Shown: piece by piece, positions 49,945 through 59,487 of the stretch
Layout: the number at the start of each line of letters is the position of its first letter
Position numbering within the stretch: the first letter of the stretch is position 1
Assembly (NCBI RefSeq): GCF_900547735.1
Contig: NZ_URHZ01000016.1
Span: 1 to 64,000, forward strand
DNA from: an uncultured Clostridium sp.
GTDB lineage: Bacteria > Bacillota > Clostridia > Lachnospirales > Lachnospiraceae
Direction of reading: 5' to 3'
DNA: 64,000 bases
The notes under the pieces: model-generated
What the model was told of the DNA's origin: nothing
Databases searched by the model: none
What the model saw: only the letters and a program-made list of their open reading frames with translations
Translations under genes and position numbers: made by a program

Positions 49945-50896
49945 ATTTATAGCAAAAAGACTGGCCATATCGGCGCTTTTACTGTTCATCGTGACCACAC
50001 TTGTATTTGCATTTGTACATATGATGCCCGGCGATCCCGTTCTGACGATGCTGGGAGTGGACAGCAACCCGGATCCGGTCACCGTTGAAAAAATCCGTAC
50101 GGAACTGGGGCTGGATCAGCCAATCCTGGTTCAGTACGCCAATTATTTAAAAGGAATTATCCATCTTGACTTGGGGAAATCATATTCAGAGAAAATCCCG
50201 GTCGTACAGGCGATCGCTTCCCGTTTTCCGAGAACACTGGAACTGGCCTTTGTATCGCTTGTGCTGGCCTGTCTGGTAGGAATTCCGTTTGGCATTATTG
50301 CCGCGGTGCGGAGGGGAAAATTCTCCGATCTTGCGCTGACGACGATGGCATCGGTGGGTACATCGGTACCGGTTTATGTTCTGGGATATCTGCTGGTGGT
50401 AATCTTCGCCCTGAATATTTTCAACCTGCCGATAGCGAAGCTGCCCGCCAGCGGATTTACCGCATTTTCAAAAAATCCGGGCCTGCATATACAGAAAATC
50501 ATACTTCCGGCCATTACGCTGGCCCTGGGAGTCGCCGCTTCCATCATGAGGACAACGCGTTCCTCCATGCTGGACGCAATGGCCGCGGAATCCGTCAGGC
50601 CGCTGCGGGCCAAGGGACTTTCAAACGGAAAGGTGATCAGAAAACACGTAATCAGGAATGCAATGATTCCCGTCATCACAATCATCGGCCTCCAGTTGGG
50701 GAACCTGATCGGCGGAACCGTCCTCTGTGAGACCGTGTTTAACTGGCCGGGAGTGGCGTCCCTTCTGGTAAAGGCCATCAACCACCGTGATTATCCCCTG
50801 ATTCAGGGGTGCGTACTGCTGATCTCCGTAGTTTACATATTTACGAATATGATGGTTGACATAATATACGGAATTCTTGACCCAAGAGTCAGATAG
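49937..50896 (+). CDS. Peptide-type ABC permease (DppB/OppB)
   Basis: A 319-residue inner membrane permease with six segments. The N-terminal MFKFIAKRLAISALLLF, MMPGDPV and the EAA-type region beginning VRPLRAKGLSNGKVIRKHVI identify the DppB type. It starts at ATG 49937 within the previous gene's end. It forms the channel with the next gene's product. Confidence 0.94.
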   Translation: MFKFIAKRLAISALLLFIVTTLVFAFVHMMPGDPVLTMLGVDSNPDPVTVEKIRTELGLDQPILVQYANYLKGIIHLDLGKSYSEKIPVVQAIASRFPRTLELAFVSLVLACLVGIPFGIIAAVRRGKFSDLALTTMASVGTSVPVYVLGYLLVVIFALNIFNLPIAKLPASGFTAFSKNPGLHIQKIILPAITLALGVAASIMRTTRSSMLDAMAAESVRPLRAKGLSNGKVIRKHVIRNAMIPVITIIGLQLGNLIGGTVLCETVFNWPGVASLLVKAINHRDYPLIQGCVLLISVVYIFTNMMVDIIYGILDPRVR

Positions 50897-50906
50897 GAGG
50901 GATACA

Positions 50907-51734
50907 ATGTTTAAGAAATGTTTCAGCAATAAAAAGTTTGCTGTCGGCTTTATTATTCTGGTCCCTCTGATTATTGTCATGATATTCGGCAATCTCCTGA
51001 TACCCAATGATCCCTACGCGCTGGATACGGCCAACATGCTGCAGAACTCATCGGTTAAATATCCGCTGGGAACCGATGAGTACGGACGGTGTATCCTGAC
51101 CCGTCTGATACTGGGAATCAGGCCGTCCATGATGGTGGCGCTCGGGGGAACGGCCATCGCCTTTGCCGGCGGAACCGTCCTGGGAGTCGCGGCCGGTTAC
51201 CTGGAAGGCAAAATCGGAACGGTCATTATGAGGGGAATTGACATCATTCTCTGTTTTCCGCCCATCCTGCTGGCTATGATTATCGCGGGCCTTTGGGGAG
51301 CCGGAGTCATCAATCTGATGCTGGTAATCGGGATTCTGTACATACCGCACTTTTCACGTATTGCCTACTCTTCCACGCTCCAGGTCAGAAAAATGGAGTA
51401 TGTGGAGAGCGATTTATCCATTGGTGCCACACCGGCGGCCATCATGAGAAAGGCAATTTTCCCGAACATAATATCGGTTCTGATTGTCCAGGTGAGCACG
51501 ACGATCTCCAATGCGATCCTTTTGGAATCGGGACTCAGCTTCCTGGGACTGGGCGTTCTGCCGCCCACACCTTCCTGGGGCCAGATGATCGGTTCGGCAA
51601 GGGGATATCTGAATGTCAATGTTATGTATCTGTTCTGGCCTGCGCTCTGTCTGTGCCTGACCATCCTGGCGGTGAACCTGATGGGCGATGCCATAAGAGA
51701 TATTCTGGATCCGAAGCTTAACAACAGTTTTTAA
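50907..51734 (+). CDS. Peptide-type ABC permease (DppC/OppC)
   Basis: A 275-residue permease with the DppC pattern: N-terminal segment, PLGTDEYGRCILTRLILG, the EAA loop VESDLSIGATPAAIMRKAIF and ESGLSFLGLGVLPPTPSWG. AGGAGG lies 6 bases before the ATG at 50907. The upstream frame is not used. Confidence 0.94.
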   Translation: MFKKCFSNKKFAVGFIILVPLIIVMIFGNLLIPNDPYALDTANMLQNSSVKYPLGTDEYGRCILTRLILGIRPSMMVALGGTAIAFAGGTVLGVAAGYLEGKIGTVIMRGIDIILCFPPILLAMIIAGLWGAGVINLMLVIGILYIPHFSRIAYSSTLQVRKMEYVESDLSIGATPAAIMRKAIFPNIISVLIVQVSTTISNAILLESGLSFLGLGVLPPTPSWGQMIGSARGYLNVNVMYLFWPALCLCLTILAVNLMGDAIRDILDPKLNNSF

Positions 51735-51803
51735 TGGCTGGCGCCGGGTGACAGAGAAAATACAGCGCCGGGTACCGTTAACTATAAAAAAGGAGGAAAT
51801 TTC

Positions 51804-53444
51804 ATGAAAAAAAGAGGTTTGAAAAAAGTAGCGCTTACATTGGCGGCCGCCCTGGCGGCATCCGTAGTGTTGACGGCCTGCGGCAGTTCTCAGACGGGCG
51901 GGGACACACAGCCTGCAACAAAGGAGGAAGGCGGTGCAGCGTCAGGAACCGAAGAAGCGGCAGGCGCCGGAACGGGTAACAAACGCGATACCTTAAACGT
52001 GGGAATCAGCGCCGAGCCGGCAACCCTGGATCCCCATCTTCAGTCGGGACAGGCGACAAGGCTGATTAAGCAGCAGATTTACCGCGGACTTATGACTTAT
52101 ACGGCAGATTCCGGCATTGCCGCAGACGTGGCCGATTCCTATACCGTATCGGACGACGGGCTGACCTATACCTTTGTATTAAAGGATGCCACCTTCCACG
52201 ACGGTTCACCGGTTACGGCCGGGGACGTGAAGTTTTCCGTGGAGCGTGTCATGGACGAATCCGTGGCGGCCACATTCGGAAGCGATTTCCGCTCGGTAGT
52301 GGACCATGTAAATGCACCGGATGAAAAGACGGTGGAAATTGTCCTGAAACAGCCCTGCGCACCGTTCCTGGAGTACCTCTGCCTTCCCGAAGCAGCAGTG
52401 GTTTCAAAGGCATTCTGCGAGGCGAACAACAACGATTTAAGCACAGCAGCCATGGGATGCGGACCTTATGCATTCGGCGGATGGGAGAACGGCCTCTCCA
52501 TCAGCGTCAGTGCGTATGACGGCTGGTACGGAACTCCGGTACAGACTCCGAACATTGATTTCTTCTTCTACACAGACGAGACAACGAGGGCCAATGCGCT
52601 CCGCACGGGAGAAGTGGACATCATCGACTACGTTCCGTCCAAGGAGGTTATCGCATTTGAGGGAGCCGATGACGCTAATGTGGACGTTTCGGTGGCACCG
52701 TTTATGTGCCTGCAGATTAACTGCACCGAGGGCAGCCCGCTGGCCGATCCGAAGGTGAGACAGGCTATTTCCTACGCAATTAAGAGAGACGACGTAATCA
52801 ACGCGGCATTTATGGGACGCGGCGAGCCAATCTTCGGATTTCCGACCATCGTGGGCCAGAACGGCTATGACGGCAAATACGACAACTACTTCTCCTATGA
52901 CGTTGAAAAGGCAAAGAAACTCCTGGCGGAAGCCGGTTATCCCGACGGTTTCTCCTGCAAGCTGTTATCCTCCTCCACCTACGCAATGCACGAGCAGACC
53001 GCAGTATGCGTACAGTCCAGCCTCGCCGAAATCGGTATCAAGGTAGAATTGGAGCTTCCGGACTGGGCAACGCGTATCGAGCGTTCCAACGTTGGCGATT
53101 ACGACATGATGGTATCGGGAACAACGGGAAATATTGTGGATATGGACTGGACGACCAACTACTATGAGAGCGGAGACGTGCGGATGAACAGCTGCCCGGG
53201 ATTTGCCGACGACAAGATCGATGAGCTTCTTGCAAAGGGCAGAACTACTCTGGATGAAAAAGAAAGAGCGGAAATCTATGATCAGTTCAGGGAGAGGGCG
53301 CTGGAGCTTTCACCATTCGTATTCATCAACTTCAGGGAGCAGGTATTCGCAACAGCCAAGAACGTTCACGGATTCCAGAACCTGGACGGCATCCTTACCT
53401 ACCTTTCCGGCCTTACATTACAGGATACTTACGTAGAGGAATAA
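51804..53444 (+). CDS. Peptide-type ABC substrate-binding lipoprotein (DppA/OppA)
   Basis: A 546-residue surface-anchored solute-binding protein (SBP family 5). The signal peptide ends in LTACGSS. Family motifs are DTLNVGISAEPATLDPH, LKDATFHDGSPVTAGDVKFS and KVRQAISYAIKRDDVI. It determines what the transporter imports; the family binds peptides but also nickel and opine-like compounds. AAAAGGAGG precedes the ATG. It is followed 200 bases later by the kinase gene. Confidence 0.94.
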   Translation: MKKRGLKKVALTLAAALAASVVLTACGSSQTGGDTQPATKEEGGAASGTEEAAGAGTGNKRDTLNVGISAEPATLDPHLQSGQATRLIKQQIYRGLMTYTADSGIAADVADSYTVSDDGLTYTFVLKDATFHDGSPVTAGDVKFSVERVMDESVAATFGSDFRSVVDHVNAPDEKTVEIVLKQPCAPFLEYLCLPEAAVVSKAFCEANNNDLSTAAMGCGPYAFGGWENGLSISVSAYDGWYGTPVQTPNIDFFFYTDETTRANALRTGEVDIIDYVPSKEVIAFEGADDANVDVSVAPFMCLQINCTEGSPLADPKVRQAISYAIKRDDVINAAFMGRGEPIFGFPTIVGQNGYDGKYDNYFSYDVEKAKKLLAEAGYPDGFSCKLLSSSTYAMHEQTAVCVQSSLAEIGIKVELELPDWATRIERSNVGDYDMMVSGTTGNIVDMDWTTNYYESGDVRMNSCPGFADDKIDELLAKGRTTLDEKERAEIYDQFRERALELSPFVFINFREQVFATAKNVHGFQNLDGILTYLSGLTLQDTYVEE

Positions 53445-53646
53445 GAAACCGGCGCGGGGGAAACACCGCCAATCATAAAATTAAGTATTATCCGGGGCAG
53501 TAGAAACTGCCCCGGAGTAAAAGATATAAACATATTGGAATGATATATAATGACATGATAATTATGGTTACGGATGGCAGAAACCTGAATGATGCGGCGC
53601 CGCTACACCGCCGCACGGGCAATGGGGCATGCGGAGGCAGAACAGA

Positions 53647-54522
53647 TTGAGAGTAATAGGTATTGGAGACAATGTATGCGATAAATATGAACATTTAAAG
53701 ACCATGTTTCCGGGAGGACAGGCGCTGAATTTTTCCGTCTACGCCAAAATGCTGGGCGCGGATGCCTCTTATATGGGGGTGTTTGGAACGGATGAGGTAG
53801 CGGACCACGTGATAAACACGCTGGATGAACTGGGAATTGAACATGGCAGGTGCAGGCGGTATGAGGGTGAAAACGGCTGTGCCAGGGTAACCCTGGTGGA
53901 CGGGGACCGTGTTTTTCTCGGAAGCAATAAAGGGGGAATTACGAAGGAACATCCTCTGGAACTAACGGAGGAGGATCTTAAATATATAAAGACATTTGCT
54001 CTGGTGCATACCAGCAACAACAGCTATATGGACGGCCAGCTTGAGAAAATCCATGGGGCCGGGGTTCCCGTTTCCTATGATTTTTCCGGACAGTGGGTAA
54101 ACGAGGGCCTGGTGTCGAAGGTGGCGCCCTATGCCTCTTATGTATTTTTATCCTGCGGTTCCGTGACAGAGGAAGAGGGCAGGCGCATCTGCCTTGATAT
54201 GCATGAAAAGGGGTGCCGGTTTATCGTGGCGACAATGGGCAGCCGGGGAGCGCTCGTTTATGACGGCAAGGATTTCTACAGCCAGCCGCCCCATCTGGTG
54301 GAGGCGGTGGATACGCTGGGCGCAGGGGACTCCTTTGCAACGGCATTTCTGCTTTCCATGATAAAGGAGGACGGGAGCGGGCAAAAAGCGGACGGCGGTA
54401 AGCCGGACAGAGACGGAGAACCGTATCAGAAAAAGTTAAAAACGGCAATGGAAAACGGAGCGGCATTCGCAGCCGGGACCTGCCTGGTACGGGGAGCATT
54501 CGGGCACGGCAGGAATTTTTGA
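53647..54522 (+). CDS. PfkB-family kinase, fructosamine 6-kinase (FrlD)-like
   Basis: A 291-residue sugar kinase. It resembles FrlD, which phosphorylates fructoselysine on O6: VIGIGDNVCDKYEHLKTMFP, PGGQALNFSVYAKMLGA, SYDFSGQW, and the ATP/anion-hole motif DTLGAGDSFATAFLL with the catalytic Asp. The frame is open from ATG 53629, but TTG 53647 is 9 bases after GGAGG and gives the FrlD-type start. With the FrlB-like gene it would make a phosphorylated Amadori product and cleave it. The exact amine is unknown. Confidence 0.85.
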   Translation: MRVIGIGDNVCDKYEHLKTMFPGGQALNFSVYAKMLGADASYMGVFGTDEVADHVINTLDELGIEHGRCRRYEGENGCARVTLVDGDRVFLGSNKGGITKEHPLELTEEDLKYIKTFALVHTSNNSYMDGQLEKIHGAGVPVSYDFSGQWVNEGLVSKVAPYASYVFLSCGSVTEEEGRRICLDMHEKGCRFIVATMGSRGALVYDGKDFYSQPPHLVEAVDTLGAGDSFATAFLLSMIKEDGSGQKADGGKPDRDGEPYQKKLKTAMENGAAFAAGTCLVRGAFGHGRNF

Positions 54523-54524
54523 TA

Positions 54525-54563
54525 CAGTTCAGCCTTCGGCCATACTGCATCATGGCTGAACTG
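54525..54563. repeat. CAGTTCAGCC palindrome after the kinase gene
   Basis: CAGTTCAGCC (54525-54534) and GGCTGAACTG (54554-54563), a perfect 10-bp stem, then TTACAATTCCTGC. It shares the CAGTT-AACTG core with the palindromes in the fab operon. No T run follows, so the hyu genes are probably cotranscribed. Confidence 0.65.
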
Positions 54564-54606
54564 TTACAATTCCTGCACTTAAAAGACGAAAATACGAGGT
54601 GAAAAT

Positions 54607-56670
54607 ATGAGTTATATGATTGGCGTAGACGTCGGCGGTACGTTTACAGACTTTTCGATATTCAACACAGAGACGGGGAAATTAAAACATTTTAAGCACA
54701 GTTCCACGCCGGATGATCCGTCGAGAGCGATTGTAAACGGCATCCTCCATGTGCTCTCAGAGGACTGCATCGGCCCGGAGCAGGTGAGTTACCTGGCACA
54801 TGGAACCACGGTTGCAACCAACGCCCTGATAGAAAAGAAAGGCGCGCGCCTGGGACTGATTACAACAAAGGGATTCCGCGACCTGATGGAAATCGGCTGG
54901 CAGAAACGGCCGTCCCTCTATGATTTATCAAAACAGAAACCCGAGAGCCTGATTCCGGACGGCATGAAATGCGAGGTGGAGGAACGGATTTTATACGACG
55001 GCACGGTTAAAACGGCGCTAAACGAGGACAGCGTCCGCGAAGCGGTGCGCTACCTGAAAGAACAGGGCGCTCAGACGATTGCCGTCTGCACTCTTTTCTC
55101 CTTTATCAACCCGGAGCATGAGGTGAGAATCAGGGAAATCATAGAAGAAGAGTATCCGGAGGCCTATGTTTCCACCTCCCATGAACTGGTTCCCGAATTC
55201 CGGGAGTATTCCAGGATGAGCACGACCGTGCTCAATGCCTATCTGGGACCGGTTATGGAAAAATACGTACATAACTTTGAAAAATCCATTCTGGACTCCG
55301 GGATCACCGTGGCTCCCTATGTGACACAGTCCAACGGTTCCGTCATCTCCATTGCGGAGACCATCGACTGCCCGATCAAGACTGCCGTGTCGGGACCCAG
55401 CGCCGGTGTCATCGGCGCCGTCTATATCGGAAAGCAGTGCGGCATCGACAAGGTAATCACCTTTGATATGGGAGGCACCAGCATCGACGTCAGCCTGATT
55501 GAAAATGGAAAGGCGTCCCTGTCCAACGAGAGACTCGTGGAGGGGTATCCGGCCAGAATACCAATGATAGATATTGTAACGGTAGGCGCGGGCGGCGGTT
55601 CCATTGCCCGGATTGACGCCGGAGGGGCCTTAAAGGTGGGACCCGACAGCGCCGGAGCGACGCCGGGACCGGCCTGCTATATGCGCGGCGGCACGGAAGC
55701 CTGTGTTACGGATGCCAACATCGTACTCGGCAAGCTGAACCAGAAAAAGATTCTGGGCGGCCGGATGGACGTGGATCTGGAACTGGCTGAAAAAGCCGTC
55801 AAAGAGAATATCTGCGGCAAGTCCACCCTGGATTTGAAGCAGGCGGCAGCGGGAATTATCTCGGTTGTGAATTCCAACATGACGCGCGCCATCCGTGTTG
55901 TGTCCGTGGAGCGCGGATACGACGCACGGGAATTCACACTGATGGCCTTCGGCGGCGCAGGCCCGCTCCATGCGTGTGAGGTGGCGAGAGATATGGGAAT
56001 CACCTCCGTGCTGCTTCCGCCGTCTCCGGGAACGCTCTGCTCCCTGGGACTTCTGATGGCCGATACGAAGTTTGACATCAGCCGCTCCAACGTCATGATT
56101 GCGGAGGAGGAGAACCTGGGCAAAGTACAGAATATTTTTGATACGCTGACCGAAGAGGGCAATGAGCTTCTCGACAAAGAGGGTGTTGCGGAGAAAGACA
56201 GAAGCTTTACCTACCTGATCGAGTGCCGGTATGAGAGACAGAATTATGAGATTGGCATCGAGGTGGAAGGCCGTTTCACAAAAGAGGTGATGGAGGAAAT
56301 GATCGAGAATTTCCATCAGGAACACAACCGTTCCTACGGCTATTTCAACAGAAACATGAAGCTTCAGATGGTCAACTACCGCGTCAGCGCCATCGGAGAT
56401 ATCATCAAACCGGATCTGGTTGAAATGCCGGTGGATCCGAACGCGGAGCCGCCAAAGCCGTTTACCACCCGCGACGTCCTGTTTGATCGGGAGAAAGATT
56501 ACATAACGACCAATATTTACAACAGGGACGACTTCAAACCGGGCTGCACGGTTATGGGACCGGCCATCATTGAACAGATGGACTCCACCTCCGTAATCCC
56601 GCCGGACTGGAAGGTGTACACGGACGGATACCAGAATATCATCGTGACTTATGAGGGAGGTGCAAAATAA
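54607..56670 (+). CDS. hyuA: Hydantoinase/oxoprolinase subunit A
   Basis: A 687-residue actin-fold ATPase subunit. The N-terminal phosphate motif GVDVGGTFTDFSIF, the HGTTVATNALIEKKGARLGL segment and the second phosphate motif FDMGGTSIDVSLI identify HyuA. With HyuB it opens a lactam, hydantoin or oxoproline ring using ATP; related pairs act as carboxylases. It is one base-overlapped with hyuB. Placement between a FrlD-like kinase and a FrlB-like deglycase is unusual and suggests a cyclised Amadori compound (inference). Confidence 0.92.
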   Translation: MSYMIGVDVGGTFTDFSIFNTETGKLKHFKHSSTPDDPSRAIVNGILHVLSEDCIGPEQVSYLAHGTTVATNALIEKKGARLGLITTKGFRDLMEIGWQKRPSLYDLSKQKPESLIPDGMKCEVEERILYDGTVKTALNEDSVREAVRYLKEQGAQTIAVCTLFSFINPEHEVRIREIIEEEYPEAYVSTSHELVPEFREYSRMSTTVLNAYLGPVMEKYVHNFEKSILDSGITVAPYVTQSNGSVISIAETIDCPIKTAVSGPSAGVIGAVYIGKQCGIDKVITFDMGGTSIDVSLIENGKASLSNERLVEGYPARIPMIDIVTVGAGGGSIARIDAGGALKVGPDSAGATPGPACYMRGGTEACVTDANIVLGKLNQKKILGGRMDVDLELAEKAVKENICGKSTLDLKQAAAGIISVVNSNMTRAIRVVSVERGYDAREFTLMAFGGAGPLHACEVARDMGITSVLLPPSPGTLCSLGLLMADTKFDISRSNVMIAEEENLGKVQNIFDTLTEEGNELLDKEGVAEKDRSFTYLIECRYERQNYEIGIEVEGRFTKEVMEEMIENFHQEHNRSYGYFNRNMKLQMVNYRVSAIGDIIKPDLVEMPVDPNAEPPKPFTTRDVLFDREKDYITTNIYNRDDFKPGCTVMGPAIIEQMDSTSVIPPDWKVYTDGYQNIIVTYEGGAK

Positions 56671-58382
56671 TGAAAAACCAGGTTGATGCAGTAACGGTGG
56701 AAATCGTGGGAAACCTTCTTTTATCCATTGCGGAAGAAATGGGAGTGGCGCTAATCAAGAGCGCCTATTCCACCAACATCAAGGAACGGCGTGACATTTC
56801 CACGGCGGTGTTTGATCCGGAAGGAAATATGGTGGCACAGGCCGAGCACGTCGCCATGCACCTCGGCTCCCTGCTTGGAATTATCAAGGAAGTATATAAA
56901 AAACATGCCCCGGAGGACATAAGGCCCGGCGATATGTTTATGGGAAATGACCCGTATAACGGCGGCGGAACCCACCTGCCGGACATCACGGTGACGCAGC
57001 CGGTGTTTGTCGGAGAAAAGCTGATTGGCTGGGTAGCCAACCTGGCCCACCACAGCGATGTGGGCGGTAAGGTGGCCGGTTCCACCTCGGGCGATGCGGT
57101 GAGCATTTTTCAGGAAGGACTTAAAATTCCGCTTGTCAGAGTGTGCCGGAATGATGAGGTCAATGACGATATCATCAGTTTTCTCATGGCCAACAGCCGT
57201 ATCCCCGGGGAGCGTTACGGGGATCTGCAGGCTCAGATTGCTTCGAACCGTGTAGGGGCCAAACGTCTGACCGAGGCGTTCGACCGCTATGACGACCTGC
57301 TGGTGGACAGCATGCACGAGCTTCAGAACTATGCGGAGAGAAGACTGCGGGCCGGTATCCGGAATCTGCCGGACGGGGAGTATGAATTTACCGATTACAT
57401 GGACGACGCGGGCGTAGGGCATCCCGAGCCAATCAGGATTCAGGTCAGGGTCACCATCAAAGGGGACGATATGCACCTGGACTTTGCGGGAACCGATCCC
57501 CAGGTGAACGGACCGAACAACGTGACAAAAAACGGACTTCTCGCCACGGTGTTCTATTCCTTAAAAGCGCTGATTGATCCGGGAATCCCGTCCAATGCCG
57601 GAATATACAGGGCATTCAGCGTGGAGGCGGAGCCGGGAACCATCATCAATGCGACAAACCCGGCGCCCGTGGGAGCGCGTATCGATACGTGTATGCGTGT
57701 CGCGGACGTTATCTTCGGAGCGCTTGGACCTGCCGTGCCGGAGCGCGCCCTGGCGGGCTGCAACTCTTCCTGTACCTCGGCGATCTTCAGCGGAACCGAC
57801 CCGGAGGATCCGGATCATTTCTACGTATACCTGGAAACCATTGCGGGAGGGTCCGGAGCACAGAGAGCAAATGACGGCCTGAGCGGCGTCCAGGTACATA
57901 TGACCAATACCTCAAATCTTCCGATCGAGGCCCTAGAGATGGAATTTCCTCTTCTGATTGTCCACAAGTACGGGCTGATTGAGAACAGCGGAGGAGCCGG
58001 GGAATACAGGGGCGGCCTCGGAATCGAGCGTATTTTCGAGGCGATGTACGACAATATCAATTATACCGGACTGGGAGACAGACAGGTTTATAAACCCTGG
58101 GGACTCTACGGCGGTATGGAGGGGGCAGGCGGTGAATATTTCATCACCCGCACCGACGGCACGGTGGAAAAGCTGATTTCCAAATGCACCGACGTACCGC
58201 TGCATAAAGGTGATATTGTCACGGTACATACGCCGGGAGCTGGCGGCTACGGGGATCCGAAAAAGAGAAAACCGGAGGCGGTGCTGAGTGATGTAATTGA
58301 ACATAAGGTTTCAATTGATAAGGCGGAAGAGCTTTACGGAGTAAAAATCAGAAAGGACGGCGGCAGCTACAGGCTGGCCTGA
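56670..58382 (+). CDS. hyuB: Hydantoinase/oxoprolinase subunit B
   Basis: A 570-residue catalytic-type subunit. Family motifs: EEMGVALIKSAYSTNIKERR, STAVFDPEGNMVAQAEHVAM, GDMFMGNDPYNGGGTHLPDI and HHSDVGGKVAGS, ending in the glycine-rich TPGAGGYGDPKKR. The ATG overlaps the hyuA stop (TAATG). It forms the complex with HyuA. The substrate is not deducible from motifs. Confidence 0.93.
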   Translation: MKNQVDAVTVEIVGNLLLSIAEEMGVALIKSAYSTNIKERRDISTAVFDPEGNMVAQAEHVAMHLGSLLGIIKEVYKKHAPEDIRPGDMFMGNDPYNGGGTHLPDITVTQPVFVGEKLIGWVANLAHHSDVGGKVAGSTSGDAVSIFQEGLKIPLVRVCRNDEVNDDIISFLMANSRIPGERYGDLQAQIASNRVGAKRLTEAFDRYDDLLVDSMHELQNYAERRLRAGIRNLPDGEYEFTDYMDDAGVGHPEPIRIQVRVTIKGDDMHLDFAGTDPQVNGPNNVTKNGLLATVFYSLKALIDPGIPSNAGIYRAFSVEAEPGTIINATNPAPVGARIDTCMRVADVIFGALGPAVPERALAGCNSSCTSAIFSGTDPEDPDHFYVYLETIAGGSGAQRANDGLSGVQVHMTNTSNLPIEALEMEFPLLIVHKYGLIENSGGAGEYRGGLGIERIFEAMYDNINYTGLGDRQVYKPWGLYGGMEGAGGEYFITRTDGTVEKLISKCTDVPLHKGDIVTVHTPGAGGYGDPKKRKPEAVLSDVIEHKVSIDKAEELYGVKIRKDGGSYRLA

Positions 58383-58395
58383 CGGGAGGAATACA

Positions 58396-59367
58396 ATGAG
58401 CGTTAAAGAAATTATCAGTGAGATTAAAGTAAAAATGGATGCGGCCGGCGGTCTGAAACATGTTTATTTTGTGGCCTGCGGAGGTTCCAAGGCGGCGATA
58501 TTCCCGGGACTTTACCTGCTTCAGAGTGAGGCGGAGACATTTGGTTCAACCACCTACACCAGCAATGAATTCGTGCATGTGACGCCGAAGGAGCTGGACA
58601 GCCGCTGTATTGCCGTTGTATGCTCCCTGAAGGCGACGCCGGAGACCGTGGAGGCCGTGAAGACCGCCAATGCGGCGGGCGCAGTGACCATTGCGATGAC
58701 GGGTTCCATGGAAACCGGAATGGCGCAGGTGGGACAGTATGTCGTGACATATTCAAACGGCGACGACCAGGTATACAGCGATTCCAACCAGGCCAATGCC
58801 CTCAGAATCGGTTTTGAAATTCTGAACCAGTTTGAAGGTTATGAAAAGTATGATATGGCCATGGAGGCGTACCGGTATATTGATGAAATCGTCGCCGAGG
58901 GTAAGGAGAAGTGCCTGCCCGCGGCTAGGGAATGGGCTGCAAAATACAAGGATGAGCCGGTATTCTACGTTCTGGCGTCGGGACCGAACTATGGGGTGGC
59001 CTACTCCATGTGCTGCTGTCACTTCATGGAAATGCAGTGGAAACACGGCGTATGCCTGCACACGGGAGAGTATTTCCACGGTCCGTTTGAGACGACGGAC
59101 AAGGAACTTCCGATAGTGCTTCTGATGAGCGAGGGCCGTACCCGCGCCCTTGACGAGAGGTGCCTGACATTTTTAAAGCAGTATGCGGAAAACTATATTG
59201 TGATTGATTTTAAGGAACTGAATGCGGGAAGGATTAACCCGGAGATCGCCGAGTTCTTCAATCCGGTTGTGATGATTCCGGTGGAGCGGTACTATGTGGC
59301 ACAGATGGCCGAGACGAGGGATCACTCCATGGACTACAGAAGATATATGTGGAAGGTGGAATACTAA
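58396..59367 (+). CDS. SIS-domain fructosamine-6-phosphate deglycase (FrlB)-like
   Basis: A 323-residue protein with two SIS (sugar isomerase) domains. It follows FrlB in layout: VYFVACGGSKAAIFPGLY, CLHTGEYFHGPFETTDKELP with the GE-x-xHGP motif, and a C-terminal RYYVAQMAETRDHSMDYRRY like FrlB's tail. FrlB splits 6-phosphofructosamines into glucose 6-phosphate and the free amine. GGGAGG precedes the ATG, 13 bases after hyuB. Confidence 0.87.
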   Translation: MSVKEIISEIKVKMDAAGGLKHVYFVACGGSKAAIFPGLYLLQSEAETFGSTTYTSNEFVHVTPKELDSRCIAVVCSLKATPETVEAVKTANAAGAVTIAMTGSMETGMAQVGQYVVTYSNGDDQVYSDSNQANALRIGFEILNQFEGYEKYDMAMEAYRYIDEIVAEGKEKCLPAAREWAAKYKDEPVFYVLASGPNYGVAYSMCCCHFMEMQWKHGVCLHTGEYFHGPFETTDKELPIVLLMSEGRTRALDERCLTFLKQYAENYIVIDFKELNAGRINPEIAEFFNPVVMIPVERYYVAQMAETRDHSMDYRRYMWKVEY

Positions 59368-59487
59368 AGCAGAGCGTGAGCGCCGGGCGGGACAAAATAT
59401 TCTTTGCCTTTTAACAGAGGATAATATATAATGATCTATATGAGATGATCTGTCCGGATCATAATAAAAATCAAAGGAATGATACCG